From positions 1 through 54,124 of the forward strand of contig NZ_VTXE01000032.1 of assembly GCF_013114595.1 (NCBI RefSeq): 54,124 bases of DNA, read 5' to 3'. The notes under the pieces were generated by a model. The model had not been told where the DNA came from and did not search any database. It was given only the letters and a program-made list of their open reading frames with translations. A program made the translations under genes and the position numbers. Position 1 is the stretch's first letter. Every line of letters starts with the position of its first letter. Shown here piece after piece: positions 24,204 through 32,619 of this stretch. This stretch comes from Vibrio sp. 99-8-1 (lineage in GTDB: Bacteria > Pseudomonadota > Gammaproteobacteria > Enterobacterales > Vibrionaceae).

Positions 24204-24242
24204 TTTGCTCTGAATCCTACATCTGGAGGTCACTTGAGTATA
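24204..24242 (+). repeat. Terminal part of a dispersed palindromic repeat, overlapping a gene start
   Basis: About 39 bases match, with about four changes, the outer end of the 136-bp palindromic element at 30281-30416 (read in reverse). The last 16 bases, AGGTCACTTGAGTATA, are identical. The TTG in this block is the likely start codon of the AraC gene. One of the changes relative to the other copy turns CTTGAGG into CTGGAGG and so makes a Shine-Dalgarno sequence. No opposite arm is found upstream, so this is a partial copy. Confidence 0.75.
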
Positions 24243-25049
24243 AAAGATAAGGTCCAATATCACCGTGTTGCCGACTCTGCGGATTTAACACTGAGTGAAG
24301 GTATTTATACCGATTACAGATTTGAGCCTCACTACCACATCGACTTTCATATCGGGCTGGTCGTTAGTGGCGTGCAACAACAAAAGTTTAATGGCCAACA
24401 AGTACTTCTTGGCCCCGGCAGAGTATCAATCATGCCGCCAGGGGAGATACATGATGGCTCGGCTTATCAAGACCCATACTATCGTCTCAATACTTTTCGA
24501 ATAACTCAAGATATGCTCGATGAGCATTTTTTGGATATTTTCGATCGCCATCGTTCTGTCTCCTTTGCAGGGGCAATGTTAGACGACGCAATACTGTCAA
24601 AACAGCTCAGCCATTTATTCTCATTAATCAAAGGAACGGGAGAGCTGTCGTCATTACCCGTTGAAGAAAACTGGTTAAAAGTTCTGCACCCTATTCTCTC
24701 ACAACTCAACCAGAGTAAAGCCCCTGAAATAAAGGGCGGTTTATCCGGTAAACACTGGGATTGGATTAATGAGTATTGCCGTGAACATATGGCCGACAAA
24801 ATCACTTTAGCTCAACTTGGCAGCATCTCAGGTTTAAGCCGCTACCAGCTCTTGCGTCGATTTGAAAAAACCATCGGCATTACGCCGCATGCTTGGTTGA
24901 CACAATTACGCTTAGAGTACGCCTGTAGAATGCTAAGAAAATCAGATGAACACATCGCCAACATCGCGACCAACGTTGGCTTTTATGACCAGAGTCATTT
25001 TAACCGAGCGTTCAAAAATGCGTATGGAGTCGCACCTTCTAAATACTGA
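24234..25049 (+). CDS. AraC-family transcriptional regulator
   Basis: The 271-residue regulator has an N-terminal cupin sensor (EPHYHIDFHIGLVVSG near residue 33, with metal- or ligand-facing histidines; GPGRVSIMPPGEIHDG). The C-terminal double helix-turn-helix includes ITLAQLGSISGLSRYQLLRRFEKTIGITPHAWL and IANIATNVGFYDQSHFNRAFKNAYGVAPSKY. The likely start is TTG after CTGGAGG; both lie within the repeat end described at 24204-24242. It is on the same strand as, and downstream of, the transporter and aldolase genes and may regulate them or the convergent FAH hydrolase. The cupin suggests a small-molecule effector. Confidence 0.88.
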   Translation: MSIKDKVQYHRVADSADLTLSEGIYTDYRFEPHYHIDFHIGLVVSGVQQQKFNGQQVLLGPGRVSIMPPGEIHDGSAYQDPYYRLNTFRITQDMLDEHFLDIFDRHRSVSFAGAMLDDAILSKQLSHLFSLIKGTGELSSLPVEENWLKVLHPILSQLNQSKAPEIKGGLSGKHWDWINEYCREHMADKITLAQLGSISGLSRYQLLRRFEKTIGITPHAWLTQLRLEYACRMLRKSDEHIANIATNVGFYDQSHFNRAFKNAYGVAPSKY

Positions 25050-25050
25050 C

Positions 25051-25665
25051 TTACTCAGCCAACCATTCCGCTTCGACAATGGTACGCTCTTCACATTTTA
25101 TTCTTCCGGTAAACACATCTCCCGCTCTAACGACACCGACTCCTTTTGGCGTTCCAGTCATGATTATGTCGCTAGTCTCTAATGTTGTATAACCGCTCAG
25201 CTCTTGCAAAATAGTTCTAGGTGAGTAAAGCATCTGGTTCACATGACCACTTTGAATCCTCACACCGTTAATAAACAGTTCGATAGATAAGCAATCAATG
25301 TCTACACCGTCTAAAGGAACAAACCGGCTGAATACCGCAGAGTGATCAAACGCTTTTGCCCGCTCCCATGGAAGCCCTCTGTTTTTCAACTGAGACTGTA
25401 ACTCACGCTTAGTTAAGTCTAAACCAAACCCTACCGCCGCCAATTTTTTGCGTCGAACCAAGAAGCAGATCTCTGATTCATAATGGAGAGGCTCTTGAGA
25501 GAATGCGTATAACCGGTTACTGATGGCTGAATTGGGTTTATTAAACACCACCATCTGTTCTGGCATGGCGTTGCCTAACTCTTCAATATGCTCAATATAG
25601 TTTCGTCCTACACAGACGATTTTTGATGGCTTAACTCTTTTGTCACCTAACTGTACTGTATTCAT
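25051..25665 (-). CDS. Fumarylacetoacetate hydrolase-family protein (acylpyruvase-like)
   Basis: The 204-residue single FAH-fold domain resembles the YcgM/FAHD1 group that hydrolyses acylpyruvates or decarboxylates oxaloacetate. It has KIVCVGRNYIEHIEELG near residue 15, VVFNKPNSAI, LHYESEICFLVRRK with the two metal glutamates near residue 60, and DIIMTGTPKGVGVVRAGD near the C-terminus. It converges on the AraC gene, with the two stops one base apart. It is a third FAH-fold gene in this window besides hpaG1/hpaG2 but is not close to them in sequence. It may handle an aromatic-derived keto acid. Confidence 0.85.
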   Translation of the reverse strand: MNTVQLGDKRVKPSKIVCVGRNYIEHIEELGNAMPEQMVVFNKPNSAISNRLYAFSQEPLHYESEICFLVRRKKLAAVGFGLDLTKRELQSQLKNRGLPWERAKAFDHSAVFSRFVPLDGVDIDCLSIELFINGVRIQSGHVNQMLYSPRTILQELSGYTTLETSDIIMTGTPKGVGVVRAGDVFTGRIKCEERTIVEAEWLAE

Positions 25666-25818
25666 CTATTAATCCATTAATTTTATTCATTAACCTCAAC
25701 TCGAGATAATTTAAGCCTCTCAGCATAGCTGCTTTTAGCACCTAACCGCGCCTCATCAACTTATAACCCATTGAATTTAAAAGTCATATTGACTTTCTCA
25801 TCCCAAGTTGAAGTTACA

Positions 25819-26268
25819 TTAGTCTAAGCGAGAAAGCACCTTTTCACACAGCGTCTTCAACTGAATAAGGTCGTCCAGTGGCAAGCCAATTTTACAAAAC
25901 ATACCCTCTGGAATCGCCATGGCTTGATCCTTTAACTGTGCCCCTTTTTCTGTTAAGTAGAGCATTCTCACTCGTTCATCCTCTAGGCTCCGCTTTCGCT
26001 CCACCAGAGATTTGCTCTCTAGTCTTTTTAAGAGAGGCGTTAACGTGCCTGAGTCTAAATACAATTTCTCACCTAGGGTTTTGACGTTAATACCATTAGT
26101 TTGCCATAACACCATCATTACTAAATATTGAGAATAGGTTAAATCCAGTTGTTGCAAAAATGGCCGGTAAGCCCTAATTACCGCATTAGCTGCGCTATAG
26201 AGAGGAAAACATACTTGGTTGTCTAAGGTTAGTTTTTCTGCATCTTGCTCAGAATTACATGATGTCAT
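25819..26268 (-). CDS. ohrR: OhrR, MarR-family organic peroxide sensor/repressor
   Basis: The 149-residue winged-helix protein has the single reactive cysteine in LDNQVCFPLYSAANAV (residue 20), the position oxidised by organic hydroperoxides in OhrR. VKTLGEKLYLDSGTLTPLLKRLE is the recognition helix, and RSLEDERVRMLYLTEKG the wing. It is divergent from ohr, with a perfect palindrome in between. On oxidation it should release ohr and its own promoter. Confidence 0.92.
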   Translation of the reverse strand: MTSCNSEQDAEKLTLDNQVCFPLYSAANAVIRAYRPFLQQLDLTYSQYLVMMVLWQTNGINVKTLGEKLYLDSGTLTPLLKRLESKSLVERKRSLEDERVRMLYLTEKGAQLKDQAMAIPEGMFCKIGLPLDDLIQLKTLCEKVLSRLD

Positions 26269-26284
26269 TTTACTGCCTCATAAA

Positions 26285-26302
26285 TATATTGTGCACAATA
26301 TA
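26285..26302. promoter_or_regulatory. Probable OhrR operator
   Basis: TATATTGTGCACAATATA is a perfect 18-bp palindrome 17 bases upstream of the ohrR start and 77 bases before ohr. A related half-site (ATTGCGCACAACT) lies at 26348-26360. OhrR operators in other bacteria are AT-rich palindromes of this size. Confidence 0.7.
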
Positions 26303-26378
26303 CTTGCATTACGAATAAAGTTCGACATATAATCGCAAACAATCTAATTGCGCACAACTTAAATAACTGGAGCATACA

Positions 26379-26801
26379 ATGACAACTTTATATAAAACAA
26401 AAGCAACGGCACTCGCTGGCCGAAACGGTAACGTAGCAACTGAAGACGGATTGCTAAATGTCGATCTAAGCTATCCAAAAGAGATGGGGGGGTCAGGCAC
26501 TGCAACAAACCCAGAACAACTTTTTGCAGCAGGATATGCCGCGTGTTTTTCTAATGCGATTTTACATGTCGCTAAAGAAGCAAAAGTTAAAATTGCTCAA
26601 GCGCCTGTTAGTGCCGAAGTTGGCATTGGACCAAATGCAGAAGGGGGTTTTGAACTGAGTGTCGAGCTAGCGGTAAGCTTAGATCTTCCGCAAGATAACG
26701 CGTTAGAACTTGTTCGTGTCGCTCATAAGGTTTGCCCTTACTCAAATGCTACGCGTGGCAATATAGACGTCGCGGTTACTGTGAATGGCGAAGCCATCTA
26801 A
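26379..26801 (+). CDS. ohr: Organic hydroperoxide resistance protein
   Basis: A 140-residue OsmC/Ohr-family thiol peroxidase that reduces organic hydroperoxides. The two redox cysteines lie in AAGYAACFSNAILH (near residue 58) and HKVCPYSNATRG (near residue 122). GGSGTATNPEQLFAAGYAACF is the family's dimer and catalytic stretch. It is divergently placed with its regulator ohrR and probably transcribed alone; a terminator follows at 26912. Confidence 0.95.
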   Translation: MTTLYKTKATALAGRNGNVATEDGLLNVDLSYPKEMGGSGTATNPEQLFAAGYAACFSNAILHVAKEAKVKIAQAPVSAEVGIGPNAEGGFELSVELAVSLDLPQDNALELVRVAHKVCPYSNATRGNIDVAVTVNGEAI

Positions 26802-26911
26802 AGCCATCTATTTACACAAAATCACTGCCACTGAGTCTTTATTTCTGTACCACTTGGGAGTCCCTTTCGAGAATAACTCGAAAAACTAACCACACTGATT
26901 GAAGCACATTA

Positions 26912-26950
26912 GAGCCTGTTTTAGCCTCCCCGCAAACAGGCTCATTTTTT
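26912..26950 (+). terminator. Terminator after ohr
   Basis: GAGCCTGTTT and AAACAGGCTC pair around a 12-base loop, followed by A and a T run. Confidence 0.88.
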
Positions 26951-27045
26951 ACTCATCGGCTTTAGAATAAAAGGGCTGAAGTAGTACTATGTGACTCTCC
27001 TCATGCCTTGCTCAAAACGCTTGTAGATTGAACATCACTTGTACT

Positions 27046-27342
27046 TTAAAGATCAACCGACCCTAGGTACTCACATAAATAGGCAGTAGCAACGTCCACT
27101 TTGACATCAAATGATGAGTTAGCTTTGACATCAAATGCTTCACCCGCTTTAAACTGTACCCACTCGCTATCATCTTCACGCTTAATGGTTAATGCCCCTT
27201 TAACCACCGTCATCTTTTCCGCGGCCTGTGTGCCAAAGGTATAAGTACCCACAGCCATCACACCCACGCTGCTGTCACCATCTTGCTGGTTAAAGCCAAG
27301 AGATTTTACTCCACCATCAAAATAACTGTTTTCTTTAATCAT
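27046..27342 (-). CDS. ppnP: Pyrimidine/purine nucleoside phosphorylase PpnP
   Basis: The small cupin protein (98 residues) matches PpnP (YaiE, formerly DUF1255), which phosphorolyses several nucleosides to base and ribose 1-phosphate. FDGGVKSLGFNQQDGDSSVGVMAVGTYTFGT, EKMTVVKGALTIK and FDVKVDVATAYLCEYLG match the family in order. Of two adjacent ATG codons after AAGGAAG, the second (27342) gives the family-length start MIKENSYF. The gene stands alone. Confidence 0.92.
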   Translation of the reverse strand: MIKENSYFDGGVKSLGFNQQDGDSSVGVMAVGTYTFGTQAAEKMTVVKGALTIKREDDSEWVQFKAGEAFDVKANSSFDVKVDVATAYLCEYLGSVDL

Positions 27343-27429
27343 CATACTTCCTTGTTCGTTTCTCATTGAGATCATACTTTGCTACATGCAAATCTATGAC
27401 TCGCTTACTTGCTCAGTTCACACTGGCGG

Positions 27430-29973
27430 TTATTTTCTTGTCGTTTCCAGCAATTCCGTTAGCTGCTCCGCCGCAAGAGGTTTACTGTAGTAATATCCCT
27501 GTCCTTGCAAGCAGCCACGCTGAATTAAAAAATCCACCTGCTCTTTTGTCTCGACACCTTCTGCAATCACTTTTAAAGACAAAGCATTACCCATGGCAAT
27601 AATAGCGTCAGTAATCGCAATACCATTACTATCATGAGGCAGGTCATTCACAAAGGATTGATCAATTTTAATTTTGTTTAATGGCAGTTGTTGAAGATAA
27701 CTTAATGACGAGTAGCCCGTACCAAAGTCATCCATAGAAAGCTCAATTCCAAACCGGCGTAACGCCTTCAAATACTTTATCGAACGTTCAGGCTTACTCA
27801 TCATAAACCCTTCCGTCACTTCCAACTCTAAACAGTGGGTAGGCAAGCCCGTCTCATTGACAACCGAAATAACCTGTTCAACAAATGACTCTTTTTGCAG
27901 CTGCTGTCCAGCGACATTAACCGCGATCCGCCCGAAGTCATAACCCTGCTCTAGCCACTCAACACCTTGTCTGCATGCGGTCTCAAGTACCCAGCGACCA
28001 ATGTCATGTATTAACCCCGCTTTTTCCGCTACCGGAATAAACGCCAAAGGAGAAACCTCTCCCAAAGTTGGATGTTTCCAACGAATAAGTGACTCAAAAC
28101 CAATTAATTTTCCGGAAGCCATATTGAACTGCGGTTGATACACCAGTTGAAAGCCATCATTTTCCAAAGCCCCATGCATGGCACTTTGCAACTTTAAGTG
28201 CACCTCCGACTCTTTGGTTAGCGACTCGGTATAAAAGGCAAAATTATTGCGACCATCATGCTTTGCTCGATACATGGCCACATCAGCATTTCGTAATAGC
28301 GTGCCACTGTCCGCGCCATCTTGAGGATAAAGAGCAATTCCCATACTGCCGGTAAACCTCAGTTGCTCTCCGTTAGAAAGCACGATTGGCATATCAAAGA
28401 TCTTCATCAATTTGCTAACAACTAAGGCAACAGCATTAGGATCAGAAACGCCAGTAAGTAACACCACAAATTCATCACCACCAATACGAGCGATGGTATC
28501 TTCTGCGCGTAAGTTCTTCTTCAATCGGGAGGCAATTTCACAAAGCACCTCATCACCAATTAAGTGGCCATAGCTATCATTAATGTGTTTAAAATGATCA
28601 ATATCGATGAATATAGTGGCAAATTGACCAGAATTTCGCTCAACATGCTGAATTTCTTGCTCAATCTGCGTAGACAGTTTTAACCGATTGGGTAGATCCG
28701 TTAATGGGTCGTGGTAAGCCATGTGTGTCAATTCGGCTTCACTCTTCTTGATCAAAGAGATGTCCGCGAACACCCCAACAAAGTTACAAATTTCATTGTT
28801 CTCATCGTAGACAACACTAATGGTCGAGAGCTCTGGATAAATAGCGCCATCTTTTCGTCTATTCCACAGCTCTCCCTGCCACTTGCCATTCATCACAAGT
28901 GAGTTCCACATCTCTCGGTAAAAATCACCATCATGACGGCCTGATTTAAGAAAACGAGGATTTCGACCTACTGCTTCCACTTCTGAGTAACCGGTAATTT
29001 CACAAAAAGCTTTGTTTACATAAGCGATATTGCCATTGCGATCAGAGATAATTACACCTTCTACTGAGTTCTCAAATACCGTCCCAGCAATCATCAGTTG
29101 ATCTTCAATCACTTTTCGATTGGTTACATTTCGTGTCATACCGATAATGCCCACGGTTTGACCCACATTATCGACAATCGGCGCTTTGATGGTTTCTAAC
29201 CAAGTTTTATTTTCAGGGTCAGATACATTTGAGTACTCTTCCACAACCATTTGAGTCCCTTCTTCTACTACCTTTTTATCGGTAATCAGGAACTTCTCGG
29301 TTAACTCCTTATCGAATATTTCCCCATCGGTGTAACCAATAATTTGCGATATTCTGGAGTGCCATGCGGCTTCCACTTCTTTATTGCAAAAGGTGTACAC
29401 GCCGTTCATATCTTTAACCCAAAGATGATCTTTAAAGCTATCAATGAACATTTGGAAATCAGGCGCTGCAAAGTTCGCCCCCGCAGCGGCCAACTCAGCT
29501 TGGTGAGTGAGCTGCGCCTTTTGATAGAGTGCAATCAAATCTTTCTCGATATGACTCACAACGCTATCCAGCAAAAGACCATCATCGTCACTTAACGGCT
29601 CATCTTTTGGCAATACAACTAAACAGCCAAAGCGCTTTTTACTCAGCCAACAAATAGGTAGCCCAACCACTTCAATGCCCTTCTTCGGACCTTGCTGTGT
29701 TGGCTCTTTGCCGTCGTCATTAATCAGATGGTCAGACGATAAAAGCTCACGAGTTAACGCTCCATTTTCCATCACACGAGAGCAGAACGGTTGCCACTGT
29801 TCATTCAGTAAGTTGAGATCTATGGATTTATCAGAGGTCACTATTGGCAAAAAACGCTCAGCATTTTTTTCAAATTGGCATAACACAAACCGGCAACCTA
29901 TAAGTCGCTGAAAACGTGAAAAAAGATTTTGCCAAGCCTCTATGGACTCAAGTGGTATAGCTGGATTTATCAT
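27430..29973 (-). CDS. PAS-PAS-GGDEF-EAL protein (cyclic-di-GMP turnover)
   Basis: An 847-residue cytoplasmic protein without membrane segments. The N-terminal 170 residues look like a degenerate GAF-type domain. Two PAS domains follow: MFIDSFKDHLWVKDMNGVYTF near 180 and MIAGTVFENSVEGVIISDRNG near 295. The GGDEF domain is intact (IARIGGDEFVVLL), with the inhibitory I-site RAED five residues upstream. The EAL domain has the variant signature ESL (FESLIRWKH) but keeps the metal and catalytic residues visible in LEVTEGFMM, MDDFGTGYSSL, NKIKIDQSF and VIAEGVET. It may act as cyclase, phosphodiesterase or both; the I-site implies feedback control. It is monocistronic. Confidence 0.9.
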   Translation of the reverse strand: MINPAIPLESIEAWQNLFSRFQRLIGCRFVLCQFEKNAERFLPIVTSDKSIDLNLLNEQWQPFCSRVMENGALTRELLSSDHLINDDGKEPTQQGPKKGIEVVGLPICWLSKKRFGCLVVLPKDEPLSDDDGLLLDSVVSHIEKDLIALYQKAQLTHQAELAAAGANFAAPDFQMFIDSFKDHLWVKDMNGVYTFCNKEVEAAWHSRISQIIGYTDGEIFDKELTEKFLITDKKVVEEGTQMVVEEYSNVSDPENKTWLETIKAPIVDNVGQTVGIIGMTRNVTNRKVIEDQLMIAGTVFENSVEGVIISDRNGNIAYVNKAFCEITGYSEVEAVGRNPRFLKSGRHDGDFYREMWNSLVMNGKWQGELWNRRKDGAIYPELSTISVVYDENNEICNFVGVFADISLIKKSEAELTHMAYHDPLTDLPNRLKLSTQIEQEIQHVERNSGQFATIFIDIDHFKHINDSYGHLIGDEVLCEIASRLKKNLRAEDTIARIGGDEFVVLLTGVSDPNAVALVVSKLMKIFDMPIVLSNGEQLRFTGSMGIALYPQDGADSGTLLRNADVAMYRAKHDGRNNFAFYTESLTKESEVHLKLQSAMHGALENDGFQLVYQPQFNMASGKLIGFESLIRWKHPTLGEVSPLAFIPVAEKAGLIHDIGRWVLETACRQGVEWLEQGYDFGRIAVNVAGQQLQKESFVEQVISVVNETGLPTHCLELEVTEGFMMSKPERSIKYLKALRRFGIELSMDDFGTGYSSLSYLQQLPLNKIKIDQSFVNDLPHDSNGIAITDAIIAMGNALSLKVIAEGVETKEQVDFLIQRGCLQGQGYYYSKPLAAEQLTELLETTRK

Positions 29974-30533
29974 AAAACGGCATTATCGATAACTCTAACG
30001 CTAAAAGTGCTGCACACTTTCAAACAATGGAGTATGTTCTGAAATTACTAGATTGATTCCTGCACAAAATATAACAATTTAATCTTTGAATAGGTAAAAC
30101 AAATATCTATAACGTTAAGCTAATAGCAGTTCTAAACATAATTATGTGGCTTATAATCTAAAACCCCTTCTAGACACCGTATTCAGAGCAACATTGGTTG
30201 AACCGTTCAAAGGAAATAATAGAACCATTTACCTTCTTTCTAAGGTTGCCTCAAGCCACCATTTCAATGGCCACTATTTGTATACTCAAGTGACCTCAAG
30301 GTGCAGGATTCAGAGCAACATCAACAAGTTCAGTTCAAGAAAGATAATTGAAGGAATGGCATTTCCTTTCAAGATTTCTGACGCAGAAATGGGCATGTTG
30401 AGGTCACTTGAGTATATGAACTGAAAAATATCAATTACGAACCTTAGCAAGGTCACGTTATGCGATTTGTCTGATTCACCAAAAGGGTCAAGGGCAACTA
30501 TACTGACAGAAGTGTGAATTTTTAAGGTCAGGT
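29974..30533. other. Intergenic region holding a palindromic repeat
   Basis: The 560 bases between the divergent GGDEF-EAL and histidine kinase genes contain the 136-bp palindromic element at 30281-30416. A short echo of its inner sequence (ATTCAGAGCAACAT) lies at 30181-30194. The open frames here are within the repeat and lack starts with ribosome binding sites, so I do not call genes. Confidence 0.6.
30281..30416. repeat. 136-bp palindromic (MITE-like) repeat
   Basis: The ends are a perfect 19-bp inverted repeat, TATACTCAAGTGACCTCAA (30281-30299) and its complement (30398-30416). The interior is about 98 bases, with further short inverted pieces such as GGAATGGCATTTCC. Its left end recurs as a partial copy at 24204-24242. 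I recall similar sequences as dispersed intergenic repeats in Vibrio genomes, but this is from memory. There is no coding capacity for a transposase, so it would be non-autonomous. Confidence 0.75.
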
Positions 30534-32510
30534 ATGAATACAGTAAAAGCCATGGCAAACAACATCAGCAACCCAATTAGAAGCCGCATTGGTAAACGTA
30601 TTATTCTAATAATGGTGTTGATAAGTGGTACGGTGACGTTAACAGCGACAACACTTCAACTGGTATGGGATTATAAACGTGAAGTCAGTGACGTAGAAAA
30701 TCGTCACAAAGAGATAGAGACCATCCATGTCCCCTTATTGGCTGCATCCCTGTGGGAGTTCGACTTAAAACTACTGCAACAAAAGCTTGAAGGCTTAATA
30801 AACCTGCCTCGCATTAACTATCTTGAAGTCCGCTCCGCAAGCGAGCTTTTTTACGCAGGCAGCCCAGTAAAAGACAATGCTTTAACCGATGAGTACCTCA
30901 TTGTTTACCAGTCTTCGTACAATGAAGAACCCGAGATACTGGGCACGTTGCGCGTTGAATCTGATCAGCAAGAAATTTACGACTACCTGATTCGCCAATT
31001 TGTCATCACTTTGATCATCAATGCCTTCAAAACCATCATTGTCTGTTTAGTTATATTGATGGTGATCCACATCAGCATTAATCGACGAATTTTTTCTATT
31101 GCTCAATATCTGAGACGCTACAATCCACGGCACCCAAGTAAGCCTCTCAAATTGCCTTCCACTAAAGTTGTCACGCAACATAATGATGAATTAAATCAGT
31201 TAGGTAATGAGACCAACAAGATCACGTCTAGGCTGACGCTTCTTTATAACAACATTAAGTACGAGCAAGAACGTTTTTCAGATTTTGCTAATGTCGCCTC
31301 CGACTGGCTATGGGAAACAGATGAGAACGACATTCTCATTTACGCATCATCAGAAATGATCGACGCTTTGGATATTAATGAAAATATTCAACTGCATTTT
31401 CGTGATCTACCGGCGTTAAAAAATGCCGAACAACTGCTAGATAAAATAGCCCAGAAGCAAAGTTTCTCATTTTGTCAGGAAACCGTAGTGATAGACGGAA
31501 TCACTCACTACTTACTTTTCCAAGCCAATGCCAACTATAAAGATGGAGAGTTTACCAACTTCAGAGGGACGGCCATCGACATCACCGTACTTCAGCAAGC
31601 TCAAATTGAGCTAGAAGAGCTGAATAATACCCTAGAAGGCAAAGTCATAGAGCGTACTCAAGATCTTGAAACCAGCATGCATAGGCTACAAAAAACGCAG
31701 CAACAACTGATTGAGTCAGAAAAACTGGCGGCTTTAGGCGGGCTGGTCTCTGGTGTTGCTCACGAAGTCAATACGCCATTAGGTATTTCCGTTACTGCCG
31801 CGTCTATCATTAAAGAGATTATCGCAGAACTCAATAATGCATTTGCTCAACAAACACTCACCACAAGTCAGTTCTCCAACCTCATGGAGCGAATGAATGA
31901 AAGCACCGATATGTTAGAAACCAATTTGAATAGAGGTGCCAAACTAATTCGCGACTTTAAGCAAACGGCGGTAGACCAAGTATCAGAAAGTCGCAGTATC
32001 TTTAAGGTTTACCAAGTATTGGATTCTCTTATTGCCAGTCTGCATCCTGAAACTCGCAAGATTCCTGTGGAACCACGCTTAGTTGGCGACACTAATATCT
32101 CCATGAACAGTCTGCCAGGTGTGTTAACGCAGGTCATATCAAACTTGGTTCTTAATAGTGTCAATCACGCCTTTACCAACCAAACTGCCCCAGAAATTGT
32201 TATTAATTTCACAGAAGAAGGGGACAAAGTGGTATTTGAATATCGTGATAACGGCAGCGGCATAGAAAAGCACCTGCATCAAAAAATATTCGAACCTTTC
32301 TTCACTAGCAAGCGAGGCAAAGGCGGTTCTGGGTTAGGTTTGAATCTGGTGTTTAATCTTATTCAGCACAAGCTGGAAGGTCATTTAGAGTTCGACTCAG
32401 AGCCCGGGCAAGGTGTGCACTTTAAGTTCTGGTTACCAAGTCAATTGCCTCTTACGGTCGAGAAAGAGCTTGAAGAATTAGAAGATGTTTCAGGCCAACA
32501 ACACGGTTAG
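30534..32510 (+). CDS. Membrane-bound PAS sensor histidine kinase
   Basis: The 658-residue kinase has two transmembrane helices (IILIMVLISGTVTLTATTLQLV near 25-46 and ITLIINAFKTIIVCLVILMVIHI near 160-182) around a periplasmic sensor of about 110 residues. Cytoplasmic parts are a linker, a PAS domain (residues about 250-355, FSDFANVASDWLWETDENDI), a coiled coil (IELEELNNTLEGKVIERTQ) and a dimerisation/phosphoacceptor domain with H410 in GVAHEVNTPLG. The ATPase domain has NLVLNSVNHAF, DNGSGIE and GGSGLGLNLVFNLI. There is no receiver domain of its own. The convergent gene at 32620 encodes a response regulator and is the natural partner. AGGTCAGGT precedes the ATG. Confidence 0.9.
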   Translation: MNTVKAMANNISNPIRSRIGKRIILIMVLISGTVTLTATTLQLVWDYKREVSDVENRHKEIETIHVPLLAASLWEFDLKLLQQKLEGLINLPRINYLEVRSASELFYAGSPVKDNALTDEYLIVYQSSYNEEPEILGTLRVESDQQEIYDYLIRQFVITLIINAFKTIIVCLVILMVIHISINRRIFSIAQYLRRYNPRHPSKPLKLPSTKVVTQHNDELNQLGNETNKITSRLTLLYNNIKYEQERFSDFANVASDWLWETDENDILIYASSEMIDALDINENIQLHFRDLPALKNAEQLLDKIAQKQSFSFCQETVVIDGITHYLLFQANANYKDGEFTNFRGTAIDITVLQQAQIELEELNNTLEGKVIERTQDLETSMHRLQKTQQQLIESEKLAALGGLVSGVAHEVNTPLGISVTAASIIKEIIAELNNAFAQQTLTTSQFSNLMERMNESTDMLETNLNRGAKLIRDFKQTAVDQVSESRSIFKVYQVLDSLIASLHPETRKIPVEPRLVGDTNISMNSLPGVLTQVISNLVLNSVNHAFTNQTAPEIVINFTEEGDKVVFEYRDNGSGIEKHLHQKIFEPFFTSKRGKGGSGLGLNLVFNLIQHKLEGHLEFDSEPGQGVHFKFWLPSQLPLTVEKELEELEDVSGQQHG

Positions 32511-32564
32511 TGACAGCGGTTAATAATGGCTGCCATTTCAGATAAGAAGAAAGTTAGATAAGAA

Positions 32565-32595
32565 AAAAGGAGGTAAACCGTGTTTACCTCCTTTT
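32565..32595. terminator. Bidirectional terminator between kinase and response regulator
   Basis: AAAAGGAGGTAAA and TTTACCTCCTTTT form a 13-bp stem with A and T runs on the two sides. Confidence 0.9.
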
Positions 32596-32619
32596 CGTCT
32601 CTATCACTTTCATTGTGAC

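Noticed and set aside
30146..30558. Frames of 92 and 82 codons around the palindromic repeat
   Set aside because: They consist largely of repeat sequence, overlap the kinase start on one side and have no supporting signals.
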